In this document: in pieces, positions 42,465 through 53,777 of the stretch
How the letters are laid out: every line of letters begins with the position of its first letter
Numbering within the stretch: position 1 is the stretch's first letter
Assembly (NCBI GenBank): GCA_949130485.1
Contig: OX422184.1
Coordinates: forward strand, 17,484,324-17,548,323
Source: Agelas oroides
Taxonomy: Eukaryota; Porifera; Demospongiae; Agelasida; Agelasidae
Direction of reading: 5' to 3'
Length of the DNA: 64,000 nucleotides
Position numbers and translations under genes: made by a program
Notes under the pieces: generated by a model
Databases searched by the model: none
The model's input: only the letters and a program-made list of their open reading frames with translations
What the model was told of the DNA's origin: nothing

Positions 42465-42827
42465 CAGTGGCGTAGCCAAAGCCGGGCGTCAGCGTCCGGA
42501 AAACAGTTGAACATCGTACTTCGTAATATAGCTATTTGCAATGATGCAGTTTCCTACGCTCTCTTAACCTCACTGTTCGCACGTTTGGCGTTTGATACTA
42601 GTGAAGACCTGTACTGCGCGCACGTATGCCGAAGTCATGGGTCAGAACTACTCCCGATTCAAGACCGACGGCATTTCAAAAATAGTCTCAAGAACAATCT
42701 GAGTAGCTACCTCTAAGATGCAAAAATTTACTAGGGGAGCATGCCCCCAGCCCGCCCGCCCCCCGACCAAAAAAAAAAAAAACGTGTGCAGTGCCCGGGC
42801 GTCGTCTGTGACCTGGCTACGCCACTG
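42465..42827. mobile_element. Non-autonomous hAT-type element in the fold-back arm
   Basis: TIRs CAGTGGCGTAGCCA and TGGCTACGCCACTG are exact. Target duplication GACAAGGC / GGCAAGGC (one mismatch). The uninserted counterpart is the right arm at 43283-43300 (GCCTTGCCAAGC). Contains a poly-A run at 42769-42782. Confidence 0.88.
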
Positions 42828-43044
42828 GGCAAGGCACCCAGCCAACTGTTCTACAGCTCTTCCTAAGGTATTCAGTAGAGATTTACAAGTGTCCCAATGC
42901 ATCGGAACTCATAAGTTGACATAAAACTCAGCAGGAGTCCATGTGGGTTGCATAAATTATGTCCAGTGGGGGAGCACCAACACCAGCTGGCACATCGGTG
43001 TTCATTATGTGAAAATTTTCGCGCATACCCAAATAAAACATAAT

Positions 43045-43165
43045 GGGATATGGGGATGGGGCATTTATGGCTTAAATGGGTGGGACATTTATGACTTAAA
43101 TGGGTGGGACATTTATGACTTAAATGGGTGGGGCATGTATGGCTCAAATGGGTGGGGCAGTTATG
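43045..43165. repeat. 24-bp minisatellite, about four to five units
   Basis: Unit ATGACTTAAATGGGTGGGAC plus ATTT. 24 bp keeps frame, giving the octapeptide KCPTHLSH on the minus strand, but no gene context supports coding. Confidence 0.85.
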
Positions 43166-43499
43166 GCAAAGTAAGTTATTGTTTTTTTGGGAGATAACAT
43201 AAAAGACTGGTCTTAAGGGGAGTACCCTTTCCGGTCCTCGCATGACCACTGGGTTTTGGTCCCTTTGAACAGTTGGCTGGGTGCCTTGCCAAGCAAGCAG
43301 TCAAGGTCAAAGTACAACAGTCAGCGCGAAGGTTTAAACAAATATTTAATGAGATGATGTAACCGTTTCAAACCGGGTACCGGGTGTATCCCCTTCTCAC
43401 ATCAGCATGAGACAAGGTCACACCCATAGCTCCACCCACCAGATGCGGCATTCAACCTGTACCTAACAGGAACGAAGAGGAACTATAAAATTTATGTAA

Positions 43500-43910
43500 A
43501 TGTGAGTGTTGGTACAGTTCACAGCTGTTTGTGTGATAAGATCTAAGGCTATAGAGGCCATCAGGCTGCAACCAAGAAATTTTGTACTGCCTCTCTGTCT
43601 CCCAGTGGTTTTCTCAGTGGTTGAAATTTGATGAAACTCAAAGGACAGCTGTTGCACATGCATGCCCACTGACCAGAACTACAATTTGATTGGTTCCCTG
43701 CCCATGCACTGATTGTCACTAAGGACTATAGCATGATAACAATTTGTACTGCAGCATCATAAACCAAACCGAAGCCCTAATGGGAAAAACACAGGAAGTC
43801 AGGCAGTCTTTGCAGGTCTTCCAACAACCAGCCATGATCTTCATTTGCTTTGTTCAGATTAGCTTAAGTGTTACTATAGGCAGTTGACTGATTTAGTCCT
43901 ACATTCAATC
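43500..43910 (+). promoter_or_regulatory. Conserved upstream block of secreted copy 3
   Basis: Same block as upstream of 38310 and 54810, with TTTGATTGGTTCCC (inverted CCAAT) at 43684 and CTATAGGCAG before the start. Confidence 0.5.
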
Positions 43911-44666
43911 ATGCAGGTCATTTGGGGGCTAGTTGGAGTTTTCTGTGTTATTGTCACCAATGCTGCAGCACAGTCCTGCCCAGCAACCCTCAACTCTGAA
44001 GCTCAGATTGTTATTTTTTCAGACAGAATGTTTTCTTCAGAGGTACTTCAAGCTGCTCTTGTGGATACCAATCTGACATTCTTCAGAGAAGTTTTAGGAT
44101 TTGATGATGCTGAGATTCAACAAGAGACTCAGAATGCATTTCAGTTCTTCAATGAAAGATTTGGTTTGGACTTCTCTCTGTCTGAGCCCAACGAACTAGG
44201 TATACGCTTCTTCGAAAATACCACCTTACAACCATTTAGGCAACCCCGTGGTACATTTGCAACCTTCAACCGCTGGCTCTTAACTGGAAACACTCGGTCC
44301 AGATGCTTTATTGCAACTATCGGTGGATATTTTGTCAACTTTATTGGAGAGCAGACACTGAGAGGAACATATGGTGGAGAAGGAATCCAGGTGACTAGCA
44401 ATAGACTTCTGTCATATGATTATCTTTCTATTTCAATTCCTCATTGTGACCCAATCGTGATTCAACGGAGGACCCCAATACCAAATGAAGGAGCGCAAAT
44501 TGGACTCTTTGTCTTGTTCTTCGAGTTGTCCCATCCAACACTGGGTCAAGGTGCTCTACAAGGATTCGTTCAAACAGAACGTGATACTGAAAATGGGACT
44601 AGTATTCTTCGTCGGACTGCGAGTGCTCTTGCTACTTTTCCACCCAACGTCCTTAGTTTTAACTGA
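43911..44666 (+). CDS. Secreted protein of unrecognised family, intact copy 3 (251 aa)
   Basis: Intact single-exon ORF; the conserved start MQVIWGLVGVFCVIVTN is preferred over an upstream in-frame ATG at 43884. The signal peptide contains an unusual cysteine (VFCVIV), and an extra cysteine replaces Arg in SIPHCDP. Other cysteines QSC and RSRCF are kept, as are NLT and NGT; the middle sequon is NTT. Segments differing from its paralogues: EAQIVIFSDRMFSSEVLQAA and FFENTTLQPFRQPRGTF. Same unknown family as 38310 and 54810. Confidence 0.88.
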   Translation: MQVIWGLVGVFCVIVTNAAAQSCPATLNSEAQIVIFSDRMFSSEVLQAALVDTNLTFFREVLGFDDAEIQQETQNAFQFFNERFGLDFSLSEPNELGIRFFENTTLQPFRQPRGTFATFNRWLLTGNTRSRCFIATIGGYFVNFIGEQTLRGTYGGEGIQVTSNRLLSYDYLSISIPHCDPIVIQRRTPIPNEGAQIGLFVLFFELSHPTLGQGALQGFVQTERDTENGTSILRRTASALATFPPNVLSFN

Positions 44667-44925
44667 TATAAAATGAATAGCAATTAATGAACTATTACCT
44701 GTACAATGTAGTATTGTACTTTGCAACAGACCAAGTGTGAAAGTGTCAGTCCTGGATGTGAAGGCTTCCTTTGGCTGGTAACAATGGAGGGGAAAGCACT
44801 GGGAGACCCATTTCAGCATGTCATCAGAACTAAATTTAAGTTCAGGTAATAACTGTTACATGTAGAACTCCTGTGGCCTTTTGCACATTCAACTGGTGAA
44901 TTAGAAATCGTGTTTCTGTAACCAT

Positions 44926-44962
44926 ATCATGGCGTACGGAGTACGCCATATGTAGGGATGAC
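44926..44962. repeat. Hairpin followed by TATGTAGGGATG
   Basis: TGGCGTAC-GGA-GTACGCCA, then TATGTAGGGATGACC. Same layout (short perfect hairpin, then TGTAGGGATG) as the ends at 15365 and 32577, although the hairpin sequence differs. Likely the end of a related element running into 45 kb; no partner end was found. Confidence 0.55.
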
Positions 44963-45171
44963 CCCGAAAAAAAATGGCCGCCACATTAAAAGTGCACAAA
45001 TAACACGCTCGAAATGTCTTCGTTAGATTAGTCAAAGGCCTGTATGAGCCATATCAGGCATTATCGAGTGTTTTCATGAGCAAAAAGACTGTTAAGTTTG
45101 CTGGAAAGTATCGCTAAGCACCAGACCGGCAAGTCGCCAAGACGGACAAATCGTCTATCTTCTGACTTTCT

Positions 45172-45232
45172 TTCTTCTTCTTCTTCTTCTTCTTCTTCTT
45201 CTTCTTCTTCTTCTTCTTCTTCTTCTTCTTCT
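45172..45232. repeat. (TTC)n microsatellite, about 20 units
   Basis: Pure TTC run; in frame with a short ORF it would give poly-Ser, but that ORF (45098-45310) has no other support. Confidence 0.95.
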
Positions 45233-45558
45233 GCCTCTCACCGCGATAGCACGATAACGGCTGGAGCTTTTACAACGATTCAAACGCAAAACAACAGGAT
45301 AAATCACTAGGTATTGCACCTGCCACTTATCGGTCTAAAAGAAAGAACTCAAACTTGTCGGCGATTCTCAGGTAATCTCACACTTACGCTAGCTGCTACA
45401 CGCCATTTTGCTCAAATTAAATATTACTCATAATTACGTCACAAGGGTTCAACTGAGCACGTGGTTCAGTACTTCGTATACAGAGAAGGTTGCAGTTTGC
45501 AGATCTGGTTTCGTGGATCAGTTGACGTGGTTGTGCTGCACTTCACATCGAACGCAAT

Positions 45559-46127
45559 ATGCGTAATGTCCGCAAGAAACGAGCGCAGGACAAGCAGAAC
45601 TACCTGCGAAACAAAGGGGAAAAAAAGGCAAGCGTCCCGTAATAATTACTGGAAGGACCCGGAGAAACACTGGCAGGGCATCTTCCCGGGCGTCCTCCCA
45701 TGCCTGTTATTGGAAGGACCCTGAGACGAAAAGGGCGTCCTCCCATGCCTGTTATTGGAAGGACCCTGAGACGAAAAGGGCGTCCTCCCATACCCGTTAT
45801 TGGGAGGACCCTGAGACCAAAAGGGCTTCTTCCAGGGCATCCTCCCATACCCGTTATTGGGAGGACCCTGAGAAAGGAAGGGCAGCTTCCCGCGTATCCT
45901 CCCATACCCGCTATTGGGAGGACCCTGAGAAAGGAAGGGCAGCTTCCCACGTATCCTCCCATACCCGCTATTGGGAGGACCCTGAGAAAGGAAGGGCAGC
46001 TTCCCGCGTATCCTCCCATAGTAGTTATTGGAGGAACCCTGACAAAATAAGGGCAGCAGCTCGTATGACTAATTTGAAGGCTGCAAAAGCCAAGCTCAAG
46101 TGGTATAGACGGTACTATGCCAGCTAG
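45559..46127 (+). pseudogene. Repeat protein relic with YW-[KE]-DPE-x2-RAASR units
   Basis: ATG at 45559 opens MRNVRKKRAQDKQNYLRNKG. A one-base error at about 45634 and another near 45670 shift the frame. From about 45676 an open frame without ATG encodes eight units of 15-19 residues, such as YWKDPETKRASSHAC and YWEDPEKGRAASRVSSHTR. It ends RAAARMTNLKAAKAKLKWY with RRYYAS and TAG at 46125-46127. Arrays of this kind (Y-x2-DPE-K-x-RAASR) occur, as far as I recall, in N-terminal parts of helicase- or OTU-containing mobile-element proteins of sponges and cnidarians; that assignment is from memory. The DNA unit is 45 or 57 bp. Confidence 0.6.
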
Positions 46128-46897
46128 TGTTTCAACCATCAAGTACTTCATATGACTTAGAACACTAGCCACTGATATTCAATTTCAAGTTTTATTGTCA
46201 ACTTTCACATTTCAAATTTGCTTGTTATAGTCATTTACATGCATATAGTACACATACAATGTTTACTGCAAGTTGATGGTAGCACTTTGGCTGGTGTCTT
46301 CTTAACATCCTCCTTTTGTGTTGTGCCTGAGTCTTCATATTCCTCCAACGAAGCAAGTGGCAGCCTATTGGTAGCTTGGTATACTCAAACTCTAGTAGCA
46401 CCGAGTCAACAGTGCATGGCTTCATTCCAAACTTCTGCACTAGAGGTGGCCACAGAACTGGCGGTTGTTCAGCTCCACAGACCCCTATATGCGTTTGTTT
46501 CAAACCGATTTAGACTATAGCTACTCACCATCAAACAGTTCTGTAATGGGGTCTTACGACTCAATACTCTGGTGACAGTCTATGGAGAGTTTTTCGGTGA
46601 ACCCATTAGTAGTCCACGTGAAATGAGCACAGGATTTATAAGCTTGCATACAAAGCCTTATTAAACTCATCTGCTTTTCACTTGGTTTTTATGAGGCTTT
46701 GCTTGGACTGTACTTCTAAACCCCCCGAAGTTTGATGTTTGGATTGACGATTTCACTTCAAAGCGTTTGAATTTATGACAATTCTTAGCTCTTTCTACTA
46801 TCATACTGTACACACCATGCATCTTCCCCTCGGCCTACCCTCCCATGTCACTTCTCTCTTACCATTCCTAAAAAGCAATACAAAATAAAAAAAAGAG
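46128..46897. other. Gene-free stretch
   Basis: No supported gene. 46715-46795 is inverted relative to 47302-47350 (TTTGATGTTTGGATT, TTCACTTCAAAGC), so it takes part in the fold-back structure to its right. Confidence 0.4.
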
Positions 46898-47722
46898 CAG
46901 GAACAAGTCACAAAAGTTTTCTTAATGAAAACAAGTGCATGTAGGGATGGAACCCTCAAAAACCAACCAAACTAGATGGGAATGACACCACAACAATTTC
47001 ACACCATCCCTACATCTTGTGCCATTTTGCCAACTATGCACACCAGTAAACTCTCTAGCCTATTCACACCCACTAAATGAATACTAGCTGTAGTTAGCGC
47101 TGCTCACTCCACAGCCTTTTACATAAAGACAATCCATATCTGCCATGTTCAGCAGCAATAAAATTTCACAACATAACTTACTCCAACAGACCCAGCTCAT
47201 GCACTCGACAGTTTCTGCATTCAAGACTAGTCTCACAAGCCAGACCCTTTCCGTTCCACAGTGCAGATTGCTTTCAGTATCGGCACGCAGAGGAAGGCAC
47301 TAAGAATCGTCATAAATGCTTTGAAGTGAAATTGTAAATCCAAACATCAAACTTCTTCCCTCTGTGTGCCGCATACTGAAAGCGATCGGTGCTGCGCAGA
47401 AAGGGTCTGGCTTGCAAGACTAATTCAAGACAGACCATACCTGCCATTCTCAGCATAGCAACTACATCACAGCCACCCACAACATAACTCACCCCCCATG
47501 CACATCAACATGCACTCCACATCCAGCACTACCCATCCCACTGCCTTCCACAACCCTCCTATGAACACAACTAACAAACACAAAGCATAGTTGGCAAAAT
47601 GGCACAAGATGTAGGGATGGTGTGAAATTGTTGTGGTGTCATTCCCATCTAGTTTGGTTGGTTTTTGAGTGTTCCATCCCTACATGCACTTGTTTTCATT
47701 CAGAAAACTTTTTTGTGACTTG
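46898..47722. mobile_element. Fold-back element bounded by TGTAGGGATGG arms
   Basis: Arm 46898-47040 and inverted arm 47584-47722. Each arm has TGTAGGGATGG at one side and CCATCCCTACAT at the other (46941, 47008; 47612, 47676). Inside lies a second palindrome 47229-47425 with ends AGTCTCACAAGCCAGACCC and GGGTCTGGCTTGCAAGACT. No coding sequence. Confidence 0.8.
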
Positions 47723-47882
47723 TAGAATAATTATGCTTTTAAACGAAGTTAACATCCGAGGGAGCGTGCTGGTGTCAGGGAGGAAATTAAGGTTATGGCA
47801 CGTGACGTTGGCGGGATAATGCTCAAGTAGCTGTCTGGCAGGAAAGTGAATCTTTTTCTGGCTTGCTCGTGAAACCAAACCG

Positions 47883-48050
47883 TTTCAGTTCTTCAATGAA
47901 AGATTTGGTTTTTCAATGAAAGATTTGGTTTGGACTTCTCTCAGTCTGAGGCAACCCAGTGGTACATTTGCAACCTTCAAACGCTGGCTCTTAACTGGAA
48001 ACACTCTGTCCAGAATCACAGATGCTTTATTGCAACTATCGGTGGATATT
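47883..48050 (+). pseudogene. Internal fragment of the secreted-protein family
   Basis: TTTCAGTTCTTCAATGAAAG (partly duplicated), GGACTTCTCTCAGTCTGAG, CAACCCAGTGGTACATTTGC, CGCTGGCTCTTAACTGG and CAACTATCGGTGGATATTTT. The FFQNAT segment is deleted. Only 170 bases remain. Confidence 0.8.
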
Positions 48051-48658
48051 TTGTTCGCGCATCACTTTCACTCCTCCTCTGCAATTTTGAGGACGAATTC
48101 TTCACAACTCCACCCCCCATCAAGCTAGTGCTACAATGCAAATCGGCAAAGGACGACTCTTCACAGTGAGAACCCCTCAATCCTGAACAGGAGGAACCTC
48201 GAGAGGGATCAATCGTACTTGACGGACCAAGTGCACTACGAAGTCTGGAAGCCATACAACTGCTAGGGCCATGCCCACATGTCTTGTGACGTTATCAGTT
48301 GATATTTTGGGTGGAAAGAATCTAACTCTACCCCATTATTCTGAGTACTTCTCATTGCATGGTAGTTACTTTTACAGTAATGTACTTGTGGCAAACTTGA
48401 GTTCAAAGTATTATCATGTCATGCATAGTAATAACTCAAGCCATACTGTACGTATATGCCACCAATCGTACTCGACGGATCAAGTGATCAAGTTGTTCTA
48501 GGTTACTACACGATGTCTTGATCTGCTACAGCATGTCATACAGTGCTCATACGTTATGTAACAAAGTCTGGGGAGGAGCCTGGGAATGAGTCTGCTTTCT
48601 TTTTTTTCTATAACATTTATGTCACAAATGACAATGGCAACATGAGTGTAGCTGATAG
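48051..48658. repeat. Patchwork of known repeats
   Basis: 48180-48260 and 48465-48485 share AATCGTACT(T/C)GACGGA with each other. 48295-48460 matches part of the 9838/34858 segment. 48490-48600 matches repeat R1. No gene. Confidence 0.5.
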
Positions 48659-49215
48659 CTAATGTGATACATGTGCCTCAAAGTGATACAACAAGGACCT
48701 TTTAAAGGAGGAGACAGAAGAACATAATTTAACCGAGTCATGCAAATTGTTCCAAGAGGCGATTACAGAAGGTACAAATGACTGATACATGTAATTAGTA
48801 TGTGCAAAAGGTCTAGTAAAATTAAACGTACTTGTACGATTAAGGTGGTATGGTAAATTACTTTGTAAAAAGATACTAGATGGGAAGTCCATATGACCAC
48901 TAACAATATTGTACATTGTAGTTAGCGATATTTACGACGAATTGACGGGGGAGGTTGAGCAATTACAACATACTGTCATAGTCCAAGTCCCATTGCTTGA
49001 GACAGACTTTACATGCAAAGTTTTGCACAGCTTCCAGTGGCTGCATGCCCTTGTTCAAGAATGGGTCCCAGAGTTGGCAGGCATACTCCAAGTGAGGTCT
49101 TATGCATGTACGATAGATAAGCAGCAGGGTGTTGGAGTCAGCCCAGCTATAAAACTGTCTGCACAACATCCCAACTGCATAATCAAAGAACATTTCTGGT
49201 CAAAGCACAAGTATC
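48659..49215 (-). pseudogene. LINE reverse-transcriptase C-terminal fragment
   Basis: Minus strand: LCRQFYSWADSNTLLLIYRT, CIRPHLEYACQLWDPFLNKG, LEAVQNFACKVCLKQWDLDY, then after a break MYNIVSGHMDFPSSIF and FVPSVIASWNNLHDSV, SFKRSLLYHF. This is the typical C-terminal end of Jockey/CR1-type LINE proteins (RPHLEYA, W-NSLP-like SWNNL). Neither endonuclease nor polymerase motifs are present. A different family from the LINE at 21461. Confidence 0.85.
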
Positions 49216-49290
49216 TGTCCATGAATAGGAGAGAGAGAATAGAGAAACAACAAAGCACAAATACATGCAAAACTTGGATGTAGAGTGTGA

Positions 49291-49433
49291 CAATGTTCCC
49301 AGGCCTCCCCCGTTTTTACCTTCCGTTTGTGTTCACAATAATACGTACACAGGAGCGGAAGACCACTTCCGTGTATTAATGTGAACGCAAATGGAAGGTA
49401 AAAACGGGGGAGGCCTGGGAAGAGGCTAGAGTG
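49291..49433. mobile_element. Short TAGCCTCG-family element
   Basis: TTCCCAGGCCTCCCCCGTTT and AAACGGGGGAGGCCTGGGAA with AGAGGCTA at the right. The left terminal bases TAGCCTCG are lost. GTGACAATG occurs on both sides. Confidence 0.65.
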
Positions 49434-49979
49434 ACAATGAGGCAACAGTTTGATAGTGATGTACTATGTTGGTGAGAGTAACCATACATTTATCATCAAA
49501 GCATGAGTGAATCCCTCGACTGTTCTGGAAGTACAATGTGAAAGCACAGTCTGCTCAGTTGATTGATATTCTTTTATTAGTGATCAGTATACCCAAGAAA
49601 CACATGCAGTAGTTGCCGGTTTACTTCATACCTGCAAGGTGCAAGGAAAATACAGTACGAATTTAAGGTGAAGGATCCAATGTTTGGGCAAAGTTTTTTT
49701 GTTGTATTGAGTGTGGGATGTATTTTGTGATTAACAGTGGCTGATGCAGGAATCATATGAGGAGCTAGGGTGGCTAGTCACTGGAAGACACTCTAGAGTG
49801 TGGATACTGTTGTAATGTGGGGAGGGGGTGGGGGAGATTGACAGTGTGCTGCTTTCCCCTTTGCTTATAAAAAGTAGATACTCTGAGATCAATTCTGATT
49901 CCATCTAGATAATAGTGTGCTTTTCCACTCCAAACTTCCCCAAGTGTGCAATTGGAAAGCGGGTTGAACCATTTATATT
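49434..49979. other. Gene-free stretch
   Basis: Nothing recognised. Confidence 0.3.
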
Positions 49980-50605
49980 GCACACACATGCACGTACCTT
50001 TACTACCCTTGCTCTCATGCCTGAAGAGGAGGGGGAGAAAGGGCCTGGTTTCAGCCGTTCGCACATGCACCTAATTATTACTGACCCTGTTCATCAGTGG
50101 CAGGGTGATAATGATGCCCTAAAGTCACATGGTCGATTATATGACGTGTTTACTGTCGAACTAGCCTGGCTAATCTGAGTAGCCCCCACCTCAGCACCTT
50201 AGCAAGTAGCCTTGTGCTGTTTTGCAATACAATTAAAGTTTTAGCAGAAAGAGCAGACAGGAGTACAATGGAAGCCCATATTATCTCTTGCGATGGTTTT
50301 ACTGGTAGATAGTCTCTTCTTCTGGTCAACTGAGTCCAACTCCATGAGAGCTTGCAGCTTTCATTTAAAGCTTCAGTAGTTGTGACTGAGTGAGTACTTT
50401 GCATGCCACATGACTATATATGCTACCATGATAAAAACCTACAGACAGTATAACTTTCAAATATTGAATTTGACGTCACAAATGTACGGAAGTATATTGA
50501 TAGTATGTGGAGTGCATGGCACTCTATGGTGATTAACAAATGGCTGAAACCTGGCCTTTACTCCTCCTCTTCAGGCCTGGAAACAAGGCTAGCCCTTGTA
50601 CATGC
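49980..50605. mobile_element. Element with 60-bp TIRs related to the TAGCCTCG family
   Basis: GCCTGAAGAGGAGGGGGAG, AAAGGGCCTGGTTTCAGCC on the left; GGCTGAAACCTGGCCTTTAC, CCTCCTCTTCAGGC, CTGGAAACAAGGCTA on the right. The right end CCTGGAAACAAGGCTA is a variant of CCTGGGAACGAGGCTA. Left terminal part not conserved. Confidence 0.55.
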
Positions 50606-51689
50606 AAGGACAAAACAACCTGCATGAATATACAGGCCTAAGCTTTGGAGACGCTGACCCATAAAATAGGGCTCCCGACGGAAAAATTGAAGGTGCTCCG
50701 ATTTCAAATCTGTTGTGCTGGAATTAAGTATCTAGCTGAGATATATAAAAATTGGACTATAATAGTTGGTGCCACAAAACTATTTTCAGCCAATTCATCT
50801 GGCACTTGAAAGGGTTAAGTGCCAAAAATTGGGCACAATTTGGTTCAAGTGACTTTTGAAGCTTCGCTATGAAACTAGTGGTACTGATGGATTTCACTTG
50901 ATGTAACTTGTGCAAAAATGCCTGGACCACTCAAGTTTATAGCTGTCAACAGACTATATTAGCTGTTATTTTATGTTGCAATACATTTCTCCCATAGAAG
51001 AATAATTGATGGTTTGAAGTGACTTTTGACAAGTAAATTTAGCAAGCACCAGTGCAATTGATTCTAGCTATATACCATTGGTGTAGAGTATTTAAACAGC
51101 TGGACCACTCTCGTGGATATCAGGAATGTTCATATATAATCCCCCATATACAAATCATTAATGGCCATATTTTGGCACATAACTCTCTGTTCTATATTTT
51201 CGGAAGAACGAAAGTCATAGAAACTATTGTAACTGTAGTTTACAAACAAGGTCACTTGGTTCTTGGATTTCAGCATACTTGAGTCAAGTTTGTTCGTTCT
51301 TTCCTTCGGCACCCCTACTTACAAGAGCTGAAATGGAAGAATGGGTGGTGACATCCCTGGATCACTCCTTGATTCTGGACTATAGAGTCTTATACGATGA
51401 CTAATCTACTTTGGCATTTATTTATGGACAAGTCTTTTAATAGTAGCCAAGTGGTCTATAAATTTCCAGGACTTGGTCATACTGACATGCAGGAACTTTT
51501 GATGTCAGTGCATGCACTGGCTTTTTAACATAATTTTAGCTTTACTTACAAAGTACCACACTTTTGCTGCTGGTCAATGACATGTTCTCACTGTGGGCTG
51601 ATAGATACATCAGGGGTTATGAGTCGTTGTGAAAGTAACGAATCCCTGTATAGCTGCACTCATATCATGGTCTACGAGTTGAGCAGAAC
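50606..51689. other. Gene-free stretch
   Basis: A/T-rich; no coding region, repeat or inverted repeat recognised. Confidence 0.35.
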
Positions 51690-52000
51690 GTGATTCTTGG
51701 AGGCAGCAACAACGAGAGGCTGACCGACGTAGACACATGTAACTGTTACATATGCAAAGTAGCTCAATACCTCGCTTCCTGCGAGGCTCTCCTGCGTGCA
51801 TCATGTTCACGTATGCCCTTAGTCTGGCGAAGCCAAGGCGCCACTGCTAGTGTTACGAATTGGCCTAAGGGATTTTGACTGATTTACATGACAAAGCCAA
51901 CAAGGAGTTTGGCCTCAGACAGAGCAAGCCTGGTTGCAGACCATCCTACAGCCAGTAGCTTTGCCAAACAACGCTTCATCAGTACTAGCTAAACGGAGGA
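51690..52000 (+). repeat. Unrecognised ORF fragment plus repeat R1 (forward copy)
   Basis: 51690-51800 matches the ORF at 36453-36665 (VILGGSNNERLTDVDTCNCY). 51840-52000 is R1 (GAATTGGCCTAAGGGATTTT, GAGCAAGCCTGGTTGCAGAC). Confidence 0.7.
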
Positions 52001-52629
52001 TTCTCTGCTAGCTTATAACACACCTCTAATTTCCAGGATGTTTGGATGTTTATGCGGTCCCATTCATTTTCTTAGTTACAAAGGTCCTCTTCAGAGCCCC
52101 TCACAACAAACCACCATCTACTGCGATTACCTGTAGTTGTCTTAAACTTACGTTGTATTTGTAGCTTACCCCCAACAGAGGTGAGCCTGCTCAGAGCTTT
52201 CCTGTAGACGCTGTTCCTCTTCCTGATTTTAGCATTAAATTAATCCTCCTGTTTATCTAAGGAAGATTCCGCTGTTGTGAAATGGTGGATTTGGGGATGC
52301 ACTCTTCCATAATAGAAATGAACTTTTGTTCCCACAGATCCCATGCTGAATCAATACTGGACACATTGCACAGGAATGACCAGTCAGTCCTGACAATCAA
52401 TCAGTTTGCTTTGTCCAAGTCAACATGAGCATACCTCCAGATGGTTCCTTTGCTGGCTTTCACGGGCATGTGTTACGAGACCTTTTCAAGGTAACATCAC
52501 TTCCATTGTTACCGGAGTTACCCAGTGGTGGGATTACACTGCACTTTACCAACTGTGAAGGAACAGACATTAGCACAAGATCTATCAGAGTAGAGCTACC
52601 ACAGCTGTTAAAGTGGGTAGGCTGATGTA
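52001..52629. other. Gene-free stretch
   Basis: A frame at 52425-52625 (MSIPPDGSFAGFHGHVLRDL) is open but has no recognised motif. Nothing else seen. Confidence 0.3.
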
Positions 52630-53100
52630 CAACCTGCGTAAGTACAAAACTTTGTAAAAAACTAGATAACTTGCTAAAAAGTGGATGGTGGTGATTACAA
52701 AAGTCATATCCAAACTTTCAAAAATAGAATACAAATCATCTAGTGCAGCTGAATTAGCAGGTGGCTGGTACCATAAGCCAATGTAGACTTTCTTGTTAAC
52801 ATTGTTTGTGCTATGTACAGATACAAGCAGAAATTCCAGTTCATTTGGCCCACACATTGTAACCTGATATTCCAGCTTGTCAGAGATAAACAATGCAACT
52901 CCACCACCATGTCTGTTCCTATCACATCTAACACAACTGTATCCAGGGATTGAGACCTCTAATTCACCAATGTCATCACACAACTATGTCTCTGTAATGC
53001 ACACTACTTCTGGCCTTTCAATGTCACACAGGGCATACAGTTCGTAAAGCTTGGGATATAGACTTCTGGCATTAAAGTACAGTATGTGCAACTGCTTATG
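52630..53100 (-). pseudogene. LINE endonuclease-domain fragment
   Basis: Minus strand from 53096: LHILYFNARSLYPKLYELYA, LCDIERPEVVCITET, then a TAG stop in place of the usual Trp, LCDDIGELEVSIPGYSC, NRHGGGVALFI and GLWYQPPAN. These are the N-A-R-S, TET-W and HGGGV motifs of APE-type endonucleases. Truncated on both sides. It may belong to the same family as the fragments at 48659 and 56860. Confidence 0.85.
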
Positions 53101-53154
53101 CTTATCAGGGCGAACACCCTGCACGGCATGTTTTTCAGTTAATTCTCCTCCCTC

Positions 53155-53680
53155 CTACCACTGTGGCTACTGTGATATTGCAATAAATTTGGGGGGGGGG
53201 GAATTTGATCTTCTAGGAAGTTGGGAGTTGATTTCGTGGGAAGTTGATTTTGTGGGAGTTGATTTTGTGGGAGTTGATCTGGTGCATGGGCATGAATCAA
53301 GGAATGTTACCAAATAGGTTTTCTTGAAAATCCATTGAGGAGCTTCTTCTTTGGTTGCATTAGTCTCTTTTTCAGATGACCTATATATTTGGCTACATTC
53401 ATGGCATTTCTACCACAACCTTGTAACCAAGGAACTCCTCCAGGGACAGATGTGTTAGATCAAAGCAAACAACAAACCTCTCCAGAAATGTTGATTTATA
53501 GGCTTTCTGAAAGATACTAAAGGGAGAAGCTTCTCAACTACACAAATTGTAAGCACTGCTTGAACTTCACATGTCACACACACAAAAGAAATGCAACTGA
53601 GGTGACCAAAGTATAGTAACAGTTACCTCAACTGTTGAGGAAACCCAAACATGCATGCAGTGTAGAATGAGTCCAATACC
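53155..53680. repeat. Partial copy of the repeat at 39718-40920, with a GTTGAT array
   Basis: Array of five 15-bp units at 53208-53282 (GTTGATTTTGTGGGA type), then CATGGGCATGAATCAAGGAA and the arm-like part CTTGTAACCAAGGAACTCCT. Lacks the hAT-type insertion. Confidence 0.75.
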
Positions 53681-53718
53681 CACAGCTACACACGTTGCAT
53701 CCCACATAATGGTTTAAC

Positions 53719-53777
53719 TCCATTTAGCAAACGTAACTGCTGATGACATGTCATTAGCAGTTAAGTTTGCTAAATGG
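53719..53777. repeat. Near-perfect palindrome, 28-bp arms
   Basis: CCATTTAGCAAACGTAACTG and CTGATGACAT, answered by ATGTCATTAGCAGTTAAG and TTTGCTAAATGG; three mismatches. Confidence 0.75.

Larger units (their letters stand above)
42345..43470. mobile_element. Fold-back element with about 150-bp arms
   Basis: Left arm 42345-42464 plus 42836-42870 (AGGTACAGGCCGAATGCCGC, GACCTTGTCTCATGCTG, AAGGCACCCAGCCAACTG). Right arm 43262-43468 is its reverse complement. Left arm is split by a hAT-type element. Confidence 0.75.

Noticed and set aside
43045-43165. CRISPR-like spaced repeats
   Set aside because: Direct repeats have no variable spacers; it is a 24-bp minisatellite, and the genome is eukaryotic. 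The 15-bp GTTGAT arrays were rejected as CRISPR for the same reason.
45098-45310. ORF with poly-serine tract
   Set aside because: Ser run comes from a TTC microsatellite; flanking codons show no recognisable protein.
45600-46172. 190-codon minus-strand ORF and the plus-strand PVIGRTLRRKG ORF
   Set aside because: Shadows of the YW-DPE repeat frame; the 45- and 57-bp units keep all frames open.
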